This document shows, in pieces, positions 13,601 through 22,772 of a stretch of DNA of 64,000 nt. The DNA is from Parapristionchus giblindavisi (taxonomy: Eukaryota; Nematoda; Chromadorea; Rhabditida; Diplogasteridae): NCBI GenBank assembly GCA_943737045.1, contig CALSFV010000105.1, positions 124,001 through 188,000 on the forward strand, in the 5' to 3' direction. The notes beneath the pieces were generated by a model. That model made no database searches and was not told the DNA's origin. It worked only from the letters and a program-made list of their open reading frames with translations. Within the stretch, counting starts at the first letter, position 1, and each line of letters opens with the position of its first letter. A program made the translations under genes and the position numbers.

Positions 13601-16600
13601 TCTCAGACTCTCTACTCTCTCGTGTCTGGCCCCGCCCACTCTTATGTCTGAGATTCCCAATCAGTCTAGAGTGATTCAGTCTTCCCGATCACTTCTCTGT
13701 TATTCTCTCTCTGCTGCTAATAAAGCAAGATAGTTTAACTCTTGTACTACACTACAATACACTACACGACAACGGGGACGAACTAAGGACATAACAGATG
13801 GTTACGGTAACTTCCTACCGTACCCGTGATGACAATCAGGGTTTCCCCTTGGGACCCAACACACTCCAAAATTGACGACGACGCGTGCGTCGCCAAATGT
13901 AACGTTTTTTTACGTGACGGCGTAGGCGCGTCAGGCAAATGTAACGATGCATTAAAAAAAATCCGGGATTTTTGTGGGCAGATTATGATCAAGCTCTGTG
14001 CTAATGAAGGAAAAGCTCACCTATATCACGATCTATCATTTATTTATTTGTTTATCCTTCATTTGAAACATGAATAATGAAGGGAAAAAACAATGTGGAA
14101 GTGATGGAGTTACTTTTCTTTGCGAATCATATCAATTAGCAATCTTATCTATATTCTTCTTCTCGTATAGTTTTATTTATTTTTATTAAATAAATAAATA
14201 ATACGATTCGGTCAATAGATAATTGGTATATGCTCCAATTTGCAGATACGACGGCGTCCATCCATCGCCGATGCTCTTCCGTGCGGATTCCGACGACGAT
14301 GGGCATATGGTAGGTGGGGCATTGGGATATTGATTGATTGGGAGATTTTATTGATTGATTCTTTCAGCCGTTCACTCGTCTGTCTTCCGTACGATCGTCC
14401 GTCTCGTCAGCAGCAGCGAATGGCCTGAACAGGTGGGTTATTGATTTTGGTTTTCGATTTATTGATTTTTGATTGACTCATTTTATCGATTTATTTGTTG
14501 ATTTTGCGATGCTTGATAGATGTAGCTATTTTTTTAAATATTATTTTTATGCGGATATATATTTATTGATTATACAATACCAAATCAATATTTAGATACT
14601 GCTCCTCCGGCTCGGCTCGCAGTCGCCACCTCACAGCCGAATCTATAGCCCCATCGACCGTTTATCGATTGGGCGAACTGGGAAGCAGTCCACTGAGGTG
14701 ATCTTTGGTCTTTGATCTTTGGTCTTTGATTTCTGCTCTTTGGTCATTGACCACTCTAACACTGCAGATCGCCATCAAATTCAATCGACGAGGATGAGTC
14801 GCCGATTGAGGAGGACGCTGATTTCGTGCTGCCTCCCATCAAGTGAGTGCATATGCATATATTATACAATTGTCTGCAGATGCTTATGCAATACAATGCG
14901 ATAGAATACAATAGAACTTTTTATCAAGTACAATACCTCTGGAACCAAGTGATAGTGCTAATACTTATTTATTTATCTTTAATGATAAACAGTGAGATGG
15001 AATGAGGCGATATAATAGAATACAATGACAGTTTATCAAGCCCAGGAAACAGTGGATTGTGCATGGTTACCACGCAACTACTGATTTGTGCTGTAGATAA
15101 CTAATTAAATAAATAGTTAACTAATTGATTAATTATTCCAGTTGCTCGTCGATGATGCAATCCTCGATGGTTGACTATCTCACTCTCACTGCGTACGATT
15201 CACTATCTGAATCTGACGGAGGAGATAAGGAGATGATGATTATTGTGGAAGATGAGAAGGAGAAAGAGGTCGGGCATTGATTGGTTTATTGATTTATCGA
15301 TTGAATGGTGGATTTATTGATTGGTCGAATGATTGGCCCCCAATAGTTTTCGGTTACTCTGAGTAGTAACTTACTCACTCTTCATTGGCTACTATTGACA
15401 CGTGAAAGTATATTATGGTAGATATATCACACTATCTGAGAAAATTCAACAACTAAATTTTTTTTGGTATCGACGAAAAATGGATTTTTCTGTTTTATGT
15501 ATGATAATTATAGGCTCCATGAGTGAAGTTCACTGGTACTTGGAAATTCCTTGCAATTGAAAATTCGCTTCAGGGGGTGACCACACTACGATTTGGCGCC
15601 TTTTCCTATTTTTCTCACTATTTTCCATAATTCTCACTATGTAGGAGCGATTGAGCAAATAAAAAGATTACATTCGCCATGGAAAATAGTGAGAATTAAA
15701 CATTTTTTTCGAAAATTCCCAATTCCAGCGTTCGTTGACCGTTGATCGAAAAACTCTCCTAAGCAATAGTTTCTTAGAATTAGACAAGGATTTGAATGCG
15801 CCCAGCCCCGAATCGATTGGTTTCGAAATAAACTTTTTAGGAAACCTCGCCAATCCTCACCACAATTGAATACAGCGAACAAAATTGATTCGTTCATAAA
15901 CTTGTAATTTTCTAGAAATTATACTTTTTAAATTGAAGATGTGTAATGACATGTAGAAGCTATTAAGCAAATAAAAAATTGTAGTTCGCCATGGGAAAAT
16001 AGTGAGAATTAAATTTAATGTGAATTTTTTTCTGAAAATTCCCGAATTTCAGCCTTCGTTGATCTTTGATCAAAAAACTTTCCTTAGCAATAGTTTCTGA
16101 GAATTCGCCAAGGAGTCCATTGCACCGACTCCCGAATCGATTGGATTCGAAATAAACCTTTTAGGAAAAGGCGCCAAATCGTTGTGTGGTCACCTCCTGA
16201 AGCGAATTTTCAATTGGAAGGAATTTCCAAGTACCAGCGAACTATACTCATGGAACCTGTAATTATCATACATAAAACAGAAAAATCCATTTTTCGTCGA
16301 TACCACACATATGTCGACTTTCTCAGATAGCGTGTTATATTAGGTTATTTAATTTTAAAGAATTATTATTTTGCAGCCATCCAAAAGTGAGGGCCGGAAG
16401 GCGAAGGAGGACAGTGGAGGTAATGTTTTGTTCTTTGATCTTTAATCTTTGATCTTTGATCTTGCCCATTATCGATCGATTCTTAACACTCTCTCCTCGC
16501 TCAGGTGACTCATCATCCGTCGGATTCGACACGGACGCCGAGATGTCTCGCTCCTTCGTGCTCTCCGGCTGGACCGATGTCAAGGTAGGGCTTTGTAAAA

Positions 16601-19505
16601 GGATACTTTAGCTAGGGGCGGAGCTTGTGTGATATTATAAAAGGGCGTGGCTATCCACCACTGATATACGGTAGTTCGTAGCCCATTTTTCGGCTGTGTC
16701 GCCGAAATTAGCAAAAATGATCTGTTTTTTTTTATAAGACAATCAATTTATAAACACAATGTGGGTCCTCGAAACTGTATGAGCTCTCCATATTTGTTGC
16801 AGGACATGGACACGTTCATGTCGTTGCTCGACCGCCGTCCAGCTCCCAAAGGAGTGACGTCATCTTCATCGTCATCGAAGTCGAAGGGCAAAGAAATGCC
16901 ACCCTCCATGGGAGAGCTGACCTCATTCATCGATGCCCGACTACAGTACATGAGAGAGTGCGCGGGCGAGGAGGATGATAAGGAGGTATACGGTAGAGGA
17001 GGCTACTGTAGATTAGGATATGGATCGGGAGGCTTTGATTGATAGTTACTGTAGATGCAGGGGGATACTGTGGTTTGTATCGAGTGCAGAAAGTGCTCAT
17101 TATATAGTGCTATGGTATTTCAAAACTTTGAAGCAGACTTGTAAGTCTACTTCAAGTGGTGTACGTACTGTAATGTATTTTGTCAAATGTTCTTTCATTT
17201 GAAGTGAACTTCAAGTCAGCGACGTTTTTAAAGTAGACTATAAGTTTAGACATCATACCGAATGTATCCGAATGGAAATCCATCTCTCCTCTTTCCCTCT
17301 GTCATTAACGTGATTATGAACATATATTTGAGGGAATAAATAAATAAATAAATAAATAAATACCAGAGTCAGAACATCTTTCCATTCAGAATGATCACCC
17401 AACAAAGGGAGCAGATGGTTGTGCGTCCGAGGATGGTTTCGTGTCGTGTGACGTGGGTGTGCGTGGACAACCTATTGAAGAGGAAGCAGGTATGGATTAT
17501 TATTTTGCATTGTTGATTTTTGGGACGGAGAGTTTCAAGTTTGGTTTTGGCTTTACTTTTAACCCGATTGGCACTTTTTTAGGAGATCGATGATTTTGGA
17601 ATCATAATTTAGATACTGATCATTCAAGAACCGCGAAATTGTAACCCTCGGATTAAAACTTTTATTTTATAACCGACTATTTGAATACCGATGAATTAGC
17701 AAAATTGATTTGTGCCCTTTTGTTATGTAATCTATGCGAAGGAAACGAGCATCCGTAAACGACTTTTTGCACCCCGACGATTTAGAACCGTCGATCGCGA
17801 ACTGATTATTCTTGAAACGACTTTTTACACCCCGACGATTTAGAACCGTCGATCCCGAACTGATTTTTTTGGAACTATTACCATGCGGAAGGCAACGGTT
17901 CACCACGTGTGCGATATCACTATGAGTTATTGTAAACTACCGTAATCTACCGTAACCCGGTTCGGTGGGTCGGATCAAGTACGATGGGTCAGATTTTACA
18001 AAAAAACTTGTCGGAATAACCATCACATGTGCGATATTACTATGAGTTATTGTGAACTACCGTAATCTACCGTAACCTGGTTCGGTGGGTCAAATCAAGT
18101 GCGATGGGTCAGATTTCACTAAAATGGGTCGGACACTAAATTGTGTCTCAGATTTGAGTAAGACATGCCGTAATTAGCAGCAGGGGTGTGCGGAAAAGGG
18201 TTTTCAAAAAAAATAAATTATTTTATAAAAATCGAAAACTTTTGATCAGTGTAAATTTTTTATTTGAAATATTTTTTTAAATTCTGTGTTTTTTTTTATT
18301 TCATAGCGGCAATTTCGACAATATTCAGTGAATCCTGACACGTCGCACTTCATCTGACCCACCGAACCGGGTTACGATAGAATACAGAAGTTCACAATAG
18401 CTCATAATCATATCAGGCACACGTATTGGCTATTCCGACAATTTTTATTTAAATCTGACACATATCACTTGATCTGACTCACCGAACAGGGTTACGGTAG
18501 ATTAGAGTAGTTCAAAATAACTCATAATGATTTCGCACACGTAGTAGTCATTCCGACAAGTTTTAGTAAAATCTGACTCACCGCACTTGATCTGACCCAC
18601 CGAACCGGGTTACGGTAGATTACGGTAGTTTACAATAACTCATAGTGATATCGCACACGTGGTGAACCGTTGCCTTCCGCATGGTAATAGTTCCAAAAAA
18701 ATCAGTTCGCGATCGACGGTTCTAAATCGTCGGGGTGTAAAAAGTCGTTTCCAGGATAATCAGTTCGCGATTGACGGTTCTAAAACGTCGGGGTGTAAAA
18801 AGTCGTTTTAAGAATAATCAGTTCGCGATCGACGGTTCTAAATCGTCGGGGTGTAAAAAGTCGTTTCCAGAATAATCAGTTCGCGATTGACGGTTTTAAA
18901 ACGCACAGCGTTTCTTTACCACAGTGAGAGCGCGCATTGAAATTTTGGCAAAATGCCAAAAAATTACGGTATGACGGCACCGTGGTGTGGCTCTCGTCGT
19001 CTGCGTCTCTCACTTTTGCGTGCTCTCTCTCTTTTTCGCTCTACCTTTTTCTCTGTTACACCATGAGCGCTCTCGAAACGCTGTGAAACGTCGGGTGTAA
19101 AAAGTCGTTTTAAGAATAATCAGTTCGCGATCGACGGTTCTAAATCGTCGGGGTGTAAAAAGTCGTTTCTATAGTATAGGATTGGTTTCGAGATGATATT
19201 ATCGACTCTCTAATTTCCATAATTAAGATTTTATATGAATTGATGCTAATTTGTCGATGTCATTACGACGGTTATAAAATAAATTTTCCAGAATCATTTC
19301 AACTGAATCGTAGTTTTCTAAATTATGATTCCAAAACCATCGATCTCCCTTTTTTATTATTGAAAACCTGATCGGCTGTGTTGTTGTGGCATTGGGGAAA
19401 CGCGAAAGTGACGGGTTGTCATTCTGTCCTAGGTGTGCTATCTATGCTAAATATGTATAATGTGATGGAATAAATAATAATAATAATAATAAAGGTCATT
19501 AAACT

Positions 19506-19556
<51 letters not shown>

Positions 19557-21682
19557 TTAATATTAATAACTAATAATAATTAATGTATTTCACAATATTG
19601 CTTAATTGTGAATGTACACGTAAATCAGGCTGTTCGCTATAATGGAAAATGTATGATTAATTAAATTAATCGAGTTTTAATATAATTTATTTTATTCTAA
19701 CAGATTCGCGGACACAATTGATCAAGGTCCTTCTGCGCAAGTTGGATTCCATGTGCGATCAGAGTGTTGCCTTCAATCTACAGGTATACTTTAATATTTA
19801 TTTTTTTATTTATTCATTATATAAATACCCCCATTGCAGTTGTGCTCGCTGATCTACACTCTGGCCTCGTTCCCTCAGCCACTGCTAGTGAATGAATTGT
19901 ACAGAGTGAATGCGTCTGATGGACTCTACCTTATTGGGGTTGGTTTTATTGATTAATATTATAATTTGTTATGCTTGAAAAATATTTAATTATAATTATT
20001 CATATTTTTAGATCCTTGAATCGCTCAAGACGCGTGTAGATGGCGAGCTAGCGACGATCGAGGGAGCAGATGTGAGTTTATCAACTGTTACTTTAATTTA
20101 TTATTATTACTAAAACAATCATTTTTAATCAAGATTAACCTAGATTCAGTTTAACACTGAATCTAGAATGCCTTAAATCTATTTATAAATTGGAAAAAAT
20201 GCGGGCATCAAATCTAATATTTGTCAAATATAATTATCATCTAATCGTGATATACGCCAGATGTGGATTCGTCGCGCCCTGCGCACCCTCGAGCACCGTG
20301 CAGACCGCATCGATCGGGCGCCCGACGCTGTCTTCCCTCGGCCCATAAGCATCCATCGGTGAGTTGTTCACTGTTCGTACATAATGTAGTGACGTTTGTT
20401 CACTATGTAATAAGGCTATGGGATAGTGTTGTGTGTGTCACCCGTGTATCCCGTGTATAGTCAACAAGAATAAGTTGGAGTGAATAGATATTTATTAACT
20501 ATTAGGAGGACTTGGTTTTGGCAAACTCGGACTATTTATTATATTTTAGTTGCATTTGAGTAGCGGTTTCGCGACAGTGAATCCTCTACTAATAACTACT
20601 TTTGATTCACTAATATCTAATTATATGAGCACATTTACATGCTAAACTATGATCTATATATTTTAATGCATCAACTAATGTAATAAACATACGTGCATGG
20701 CGTAATTTTTGTGCTGCTCAAAGGTAAAGGAAAAAAAAACTCCACTTTTTCGAGCACTCTCGTTTCGTTTCTTTTAATTTTGGGTATTTTCGATACCACA
20801 AATGAAATAAGTTTCAATTCCATTACTTGAAGGACTATGTCACGAGCTTCTCAGTAGTTTCCTTTTCTAGTCATAAATAAACAAATGAAATGTTATAGCC
20901 AGTCTATGAATGCCAGAACGGCCGCTCAACACGCTCAAAAGGCACATCCCTAGTAAGAAATAGATATGCTCTAGTAGTATGTTTCATTTGCAGTGATGGG
21001 AGTCGCGACATGGATCACACGGGACACGCTCAATTGAGTAGAGCACGACCATTCGGAGGCAGTGCGAGGAGATATGGAGGGTTCAGGTGAGCGGAGGGGG
21101 GTACGGTATTCTGTCGGGGATACTGTAGGAGATGGGAGATATGGTATTCTGTCTGGGATACTGTAGGAGTTAACTGCAGCATGATCTGATGAAATGAACA
21201 CTCATTCGATCATTCAAATCTCCAAAATATCTTCCATTCCATTTAACCTCATCCCACGAATCACAGTCATGATAATGCATCGTTACACTTGTCTTACGTG
21301 CCTTCGCCGTTACCTCCTCCGCCGCCTCTCCGTCGTTACGGCAGAGGGTACGGCGTAGGCACGTAAGGCAAACGTAACGATCCATAACCGAAATAATATT
21401 ATTACTGTGAACAATGGGCTCTGTTGTACTGGAGGTTTAGAATATGATACACGTGCGTGGCTTATGAAGCAGTTGTTTTCCTGAAATTATTATTATTATT
21501 AATATTACTATTATTCTTTACCATTCAGATACCACTCTCACATCACACTAGACAATGATTCGGCGCGAGAGGACGCCCGCGCCAAGGAACTCGCCCACGT
21601 GGCCGTCATCCTGGCCAACCTGTGTCAGATGCTCGCGGCTATCGCACTCCATCACGCAGTTGTGGTGGTTAACAGGCAGTAG
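1638..21682 (+). CDS. FHIP1: FHIP-family protein (FTS-Hook-FHIP complex subunit)
   Basis: FHIP proteins join FTS and Hook to link early endosomes to dynein. I read 31 exons: 1638-1677, 2125-2245, 3166-3238, 4030-4083, 4428-4550, 4828-4937, 5083-5167, 5241-5345, 5888-5980, 6184-6253, 6317-6411, 6488-6616, 6863-6997, 7338-7457, 7841-7930, 8058-8149, 14246-14309, 14368-14432, 14596-14697, 14768-14842, 15142-15268, 16377-16419, 16505-16584, 16803-16985, 17390-17489, 19704-19783, 19840-19938, 20012-20071, 20261-20358, 20994-21086, 21529-21682. They total 2958 nt and close exactly to 985 residues. Family-like blocks are GPILDRFF (exon 5), QLARDALLLI (exon 9), FCPVVATGL (exon 10), CNAVVQAAHK across exons 11-12, and VSLSLLERLLDLSCEDV (exon 14). 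Residues 512-790 are a Ser/acidic linker; 791 onward is a second helical region. Exon 5 uses a weak acceptor (TTGAG), its least certain edge. Intron 16 (6.1 kb) carries an LTR retrotransposon. Confidence 0.93.
2299..2934. mobile_element. Tc1/mariner-type MITE in FHIP intron 2
   Basis: A 636 bp element with about 25 bp terminal inverted repeats beginning CACTCAGAAAAAAA and flanked by TA on both sides (2297-2298 and 2935-2936). The inside repeats GGTGTAAA/TTTACACC words in both orientations, so much of it can fold back. No protein is encoded. The TA duplication and CACTCA-type ends point to a non-autonomous Tc1/mariner relative; the element at 41288-44006 has similar ends. Confidence 0.75.
4240..4365. 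mobile_element. Palindromic MITE fragment (GTTTGTCGGCAAAC type)
   Basis: Imperfect inverted repeat in FHIP intron 4, with CAGTTTGCCTACAAACGTGAC at one end and its near complement around 4333-4358. The same end sequence recurs near 46371-46455, 56800-56900 and 62608-63058, which makes it a dispersed family. Confidence 0.5.
5723..5848. mobile_element. Palindromic MITE, TTACATTTTCAAAAC family
   Basis: Inverted repeat of about 120 bp in FHIP intron 8. The arms start TGCGGTGTTACATTTTC and contain the word ACGCCGTAACC; the loop is near 5780-5800. A near copy lies at 45598-45694. The arm core GCGCACGCCGTAACC resembles the family listed at 21272-21384. Confidence 0.75.
8440..8797 (+). repeat. 5' LTR
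   Basis: TGTTAGATACC to GGACATAACA. It contains a CTCTCT-rich segment (8564-8625), and AATAAA at about 8720-8725 that could act as the polyadenylation signal. Identical by eye to the 3' LTR. Confidence 0.96.
8798..8815 (+). promoter_or_regulatory. Primer binding site candidate
   Basis: Just after the 5' LTR, TGGCGACCAGGAT begins at 8800. The TGG matches the complement of a tRNA 3' CCA end. I could not name the tRNA from sequence alone. Confidence 0.55.
9113..13360 (+). CDS. Gag-Pol polyprotein of the LTR retrotransposon
   Basis: One frame of 1415 codons without a stop or frameshift; the first ATG is at 9113 and a second at 9131 is equally possible. N-terminal Gag region is followed by two CCHC zinc knuckles (about residues 258-270 and 277-290: CYRCGDSHHSDKC and CHTCGKVGHIAKVC), the aspartic protease motif DTGAD (332-336), reverse transcriptase with YLDD (620-623), RNase H (first Asp about 769), then integrase with the HHCC finger (H1000, H1004, C1033, C1036) and D1064, D1118, E1154 with the usual 35-residue spacing. 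A GPY/F-like module (GPNQSEWVRGTI) follows and the tail is Ser/Pro/Arg-rich. Gag and Pol are fused in frame, so no programmed frameshift is needed. All catalytic residues I can check are present. Confidence 0.97.
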   Translation: MKSAETMSDSESETLDMKSLKELFAAQTKLMEKMMKKDDSSFSVDAVEARMHEFKYSPEEDSTFELWWNRHEDIFDVDMEDYDDVKKIRLLLRHMHPTVERTFLDSIVPIKWSEMKLEDVVEKMTTLFGDQTSLFEKRRRMFDFRMSSEGIDDPRVLAARVNRLVQSAQPAKIELEQMKCLVFLHALDVPRYSDVHMLMLKEAQNGKDVTLDKLIEVYNRSNQLKNDSRAITEANGNVNAVNTPKKGGKQITEDKFTCYRCGDSHHSDKCRFKNTTCHTCGKVGHIAKVCRGGSRKHPKGKKIKMIKVNTIGTDHYTISVRMQNKSIAMQIDTGADITLISEDVWKQIGAPDCSKANCQPVCANGSKLEIKGRFRATVEYGGITKEGDIYVTSSDIVLLGKDFLKKLKVLVVRDDALPPAVKKVTSQLTKSIDYSKWIDTEFPETTQSGLGACTKTKATLKVKEGARPVFIKARQVPYALTSAVEEELKRLEDMGAIKKVDYSEWAAPILVVPKPNGSIRMCADFSTGLNDSIELPTQPLPLPEDIYASLNGCTVFSQIDLADAYLQVELDDTAKKLLVINTHKGLFQYQRLPFGVKAAPGIFQKLMDTMLTGIQNAVPYLDDIIIGGKTKEDHDATLFRVFTRIKEYGLKTRTAKCSFGLEQVKFLGFLIDKNGRHTDPKKTEAITTMPEPENQAMLRSFLGMVTYYGQYIEGMHKLRAPLDHLLKKDTKWKWSDACRESFRELKRILSSQLSLTHYDPKKEIVVAADACETGIGAVIMHRFADGTLRAVAHASRTLKPAERNYGQMDKEALALVYAVTKFHKYIYGRRFTLHTDHQPLLAIFGKRKGDHAYTAKRIYRWAQIMLMYDYRIEYIRTESFAYADSLSRLINTSKVDVDDDITVSLIQVEEDEIASFQSCMRSLPLTSSDIRKETEKDSLLKEVALYHKRGWPTKIVKKKPQLMPFEQRKDDLSIVEGCLLYRSRVIVPDTLKKKVLKELHEGHPGIVRMKALSRSVCYWPRIDQDIETLVKSCERCASAAKCPTKVPLQPWYSAERPWQRVHIDYAGPVRGDYFLVVVDAYSKWPEIFVTNRMTAQVTVDLMSDLVARHGIPEVIVSDNGTQFTSDLFSSFCSSNGIKHMTIAPYHPQSNGQAERFVDTLKRSLKKMDEEKPTKEVVRAFLLHYRRNPNGSTPGKSSPAEAFLGRNLRGRIDLLVPRSTENIQNADMKEQFDRRNGAVDRRFRIGDEVYYKKHTGPNQSEWVRGTILRRKGSVMFEISVGERTQKVHKNQLRRNAGSSKDSQGKDTPMHILFETFCVPKNANDDEVIIADDVADTTSTAASPMTASPPRAPTVSPRRSTTVSPTRSPTVRSPAQRRASLTRPPQQQQQRSPLRRSSRTRNAPMKLEVNPKKKTYH
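13428..13438 (+). promoter_or_regulatory. Polypurine tract
   Basis: TAGGGGGAAGG directly before the 3' LTR, the expected plus-strand priming site. Confidence 0.8.
13439..13796 (+). repeat. 3' LTR
   Basis: Same 358 bases as the 5' LTR, followed by the GATGG target duplication at 13797-13801. Confidence 0.96.
15427..16341. mobile_element. Foldback element, family P (short copy)
   Basis: Long palindrome in FHIP intron 21. The left arm starts around CACTATCTGAGAAAATTC and has TTTTTCTGTTTTATG; the right arm ends with its complement and CAGATAGCGTG. Arms of about 430 bp face each other around 15900. The same arms recur at 33350-34748 and 47881-51421. No protein coding potential is seen. Confidence 0.8.
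17574..19356. repeat. Palindrome with embedded ~53 bp satellite
   Basis: Intron 25 of the FHIP gene. Outer arms begin AGGAGATCGATGATTTTGG (17581) and end with the complement (19329-19350). Within the arms a unit of about 53 bp, containing CGACGGTTCTAAATCGTCGG and AAAAAGTCGTTT, is repeated about twice in the left arm (17745-17880) and about five times in the right arm (18700-19170). The middle carries GAACCGGGTTACGGTAGATTA-like blocks in both orientations. Confidence 0.8.
18903..19085. mobile_element. 183 bp MITE nested in the palindrome
   Basis: Perfect 11 bp terminal inverted repeats CACAGCGTTTC / GAAACGCTGTG, flanked by a direct duplication AAACG (18898-18902 and 19086-19090). It interrupts one copy of the 53 bp satellite. 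Rich in CTCTCTC. Confidence 0.8.
19489..19575. repeat. AAT microsatellite
   Basis: Run of (AAT)n in FHIP intron 25, in two blocks separated by a short interruption at 19493-19510. Confidence 0.9.
21272..21384. mobile_element. Palindromic MITE, ATGCATCGTTACA family
   Basis: Inverted repeat of about 110 bp in the last FHIP intron. The left arm has CGTTACACTTGTCTTACGTGCC and the right arm GTAGGCACGTAAGGCAAACG; the loop is rich in CCGCCGCCTC. Related copies: 8267/13952, 24419-24496 and 60015-60117. Confidence 0.8.
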
Positions 21683-22772
21683 GCATTGCCTCGTTTCGTC
21701 CGGAACGGAATATTATTTTACTCATCTAACCACCGTATAAATTATTGCACTAGAGCTCCTCATTAGCGATCACCATTTTGTATATATTTAGAGAGTTATA
21801 TATTTATTCGCACTCTTATTTATTTATTTCAGTATCCCAGATACTTGTCAGATTATTGATTTTTCCTCAAATTTATCGATTACCCTTATAATTATAACGG
21901 AGTGCAATTCAATGTTCAATCTACTTCTTCCTTCATAATATTTGCGTATATGAAAGTGCTTTTGGTTTTAGTCTTTTGTTTATTTGTTTGTTTTATTCTT
22001 GGTGCGAATAGTAATGTATATTGTGTTGCTCAGATTTCGATCATAGTTTACAGAGAGTTTCTTATATATTGTATCATGCATTAGTCTTATTCTTATTGCA
22101 TTGTATTTTAATGGTGGTATATATTATGCACATTTAAAGGCACATCCCGAGTTAATTTGAGATTCTCCGCTCTGGCAACGCTCTCGCGTAGACAAAGAAA
22201 ACGAGAGATTATTATCAGAGCGGCGAGCTTCAAATTAGCTCGGGGTGTGCCTTTAATGGTTGGAAGGGGACGTGGACCTTGTCTACAGTCTCTCTTCATT
22301 CTACGCATTCTTTCTGCTGGTTTATGTGTGAAGGATTGTGTTTGGTGAAAAATCCATTGATAGAATTTTTGGTTTATCTGTTTTCTTTTTTTCTCTTCAA
22401 AATCCAATTAACAAATCTGTAATAGCGATATGTGGTAGGTACGATGTCACTCTAACCCCGCTGCTCATTATTAGTTTCCCACTTCTATTCTTCATATCAT
22501 TTGTCGTTGTATATCTACCGTAATCTGCCCGGTGTAGATTACGGTATAGAGATGAAAGAAATCGATAAAGATTAATTATAAGGGGTCTATAATCTACTTG
22601 ATATTAGATTAATTAATTTCTTAAATAAATATATTTATTTATTTATTTGTTATTGAATAAATTCGTGTGTTGGATGAATCCGCTTGATACGGAGTGCTGT
22701 GCCTTATTGATTTTATTTGTAGTTACCATTTGTATTTTAATCTTTGATCTTTGCCTAGACCTAGATTGGGCA
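21683..22772. other. Intergenic region between the FHIP and HIRIP3-like genes
   Basis: Contains the FHIP 3' UTR, a TTAA-flanked MITE (22135-22254) and A/T-rich DNA. CTTTGATCTTTG words and a CCTAG acceptor-like site (about 22760) precede the next start codon. No other gene is seen. Confidence 0.5.
22135..22256. mobile_element. TTAA-flanked palindromic MITE
   Basis: About 120 bp. Ends read TTAAAGGCACATCCCGAG and the complement GTGCCTTTAA, so the site is TTAA, as for piggyBac-type insertions. Inside is CTCCGCTCTGGCAACGCTCT, then a CAAAGAAAACGAGAGA segment and the complement CAGAGCGG. Copies or pieces lie at about 35055-35172, 44068-44181, 44183-44272, 45225-45305, 54625-54750, 53188-53240 and 63715-63765. 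Confidence 0.8.

Larger units (their letters stand above)
8440..13796 (+). mobile_element. Complete Ty3/gypsy-type LTR retrotransposon
   Basis: A 5357 bp element with LTRs at 8440-8797 and 13439-13796, both 358 bp, starting TG and ending CA. I find no difference between them. A 5 bp target duplication GATGG lies at 8435-8439 and 13797-13801. Between the LTRs is one uninterrupted gag-pol frame (9113-13360). The order protease, RT, RNase H, integrase is that of Ty3/gypsy. There is no env-like frame. Identical LTRs and an open frame mean a very recent insertion. It lies in sense orientation in FHIP intron 16. Confidence 0.96.
8267..13952. mobile_element. Palindromic MITE split by the LTR retrotransposon
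   Basis: The left arm (8267-8439) and the right arm (13802-13952) are reverse complements: both ends read ATGCATCGTTACATTTGCC, followed by GTCACGTAAAAAAACG and a TGTTGGGTCCCAAG segment. Removing the retrotransposon and one GATGG restores a foldback of about 325 bp. The loop contained TACGGTA words. The same outer ends occur at 21272, 24419 and 60015. Confidence 0.85.

Noticed and set aside
17341..17489. Alternative frame for FHIP exon 25 (MITQQREQMVVRPRM...).
   Set aside because: It breaks phase with exon 24; the frame starting NDHPTKGADG closes with both neighbours.
17745..19170. CRISPR-like regular repeats.
   Set aside because: Units are adjacent without unique spacers and present in both orientations; eukaryotic satellite.
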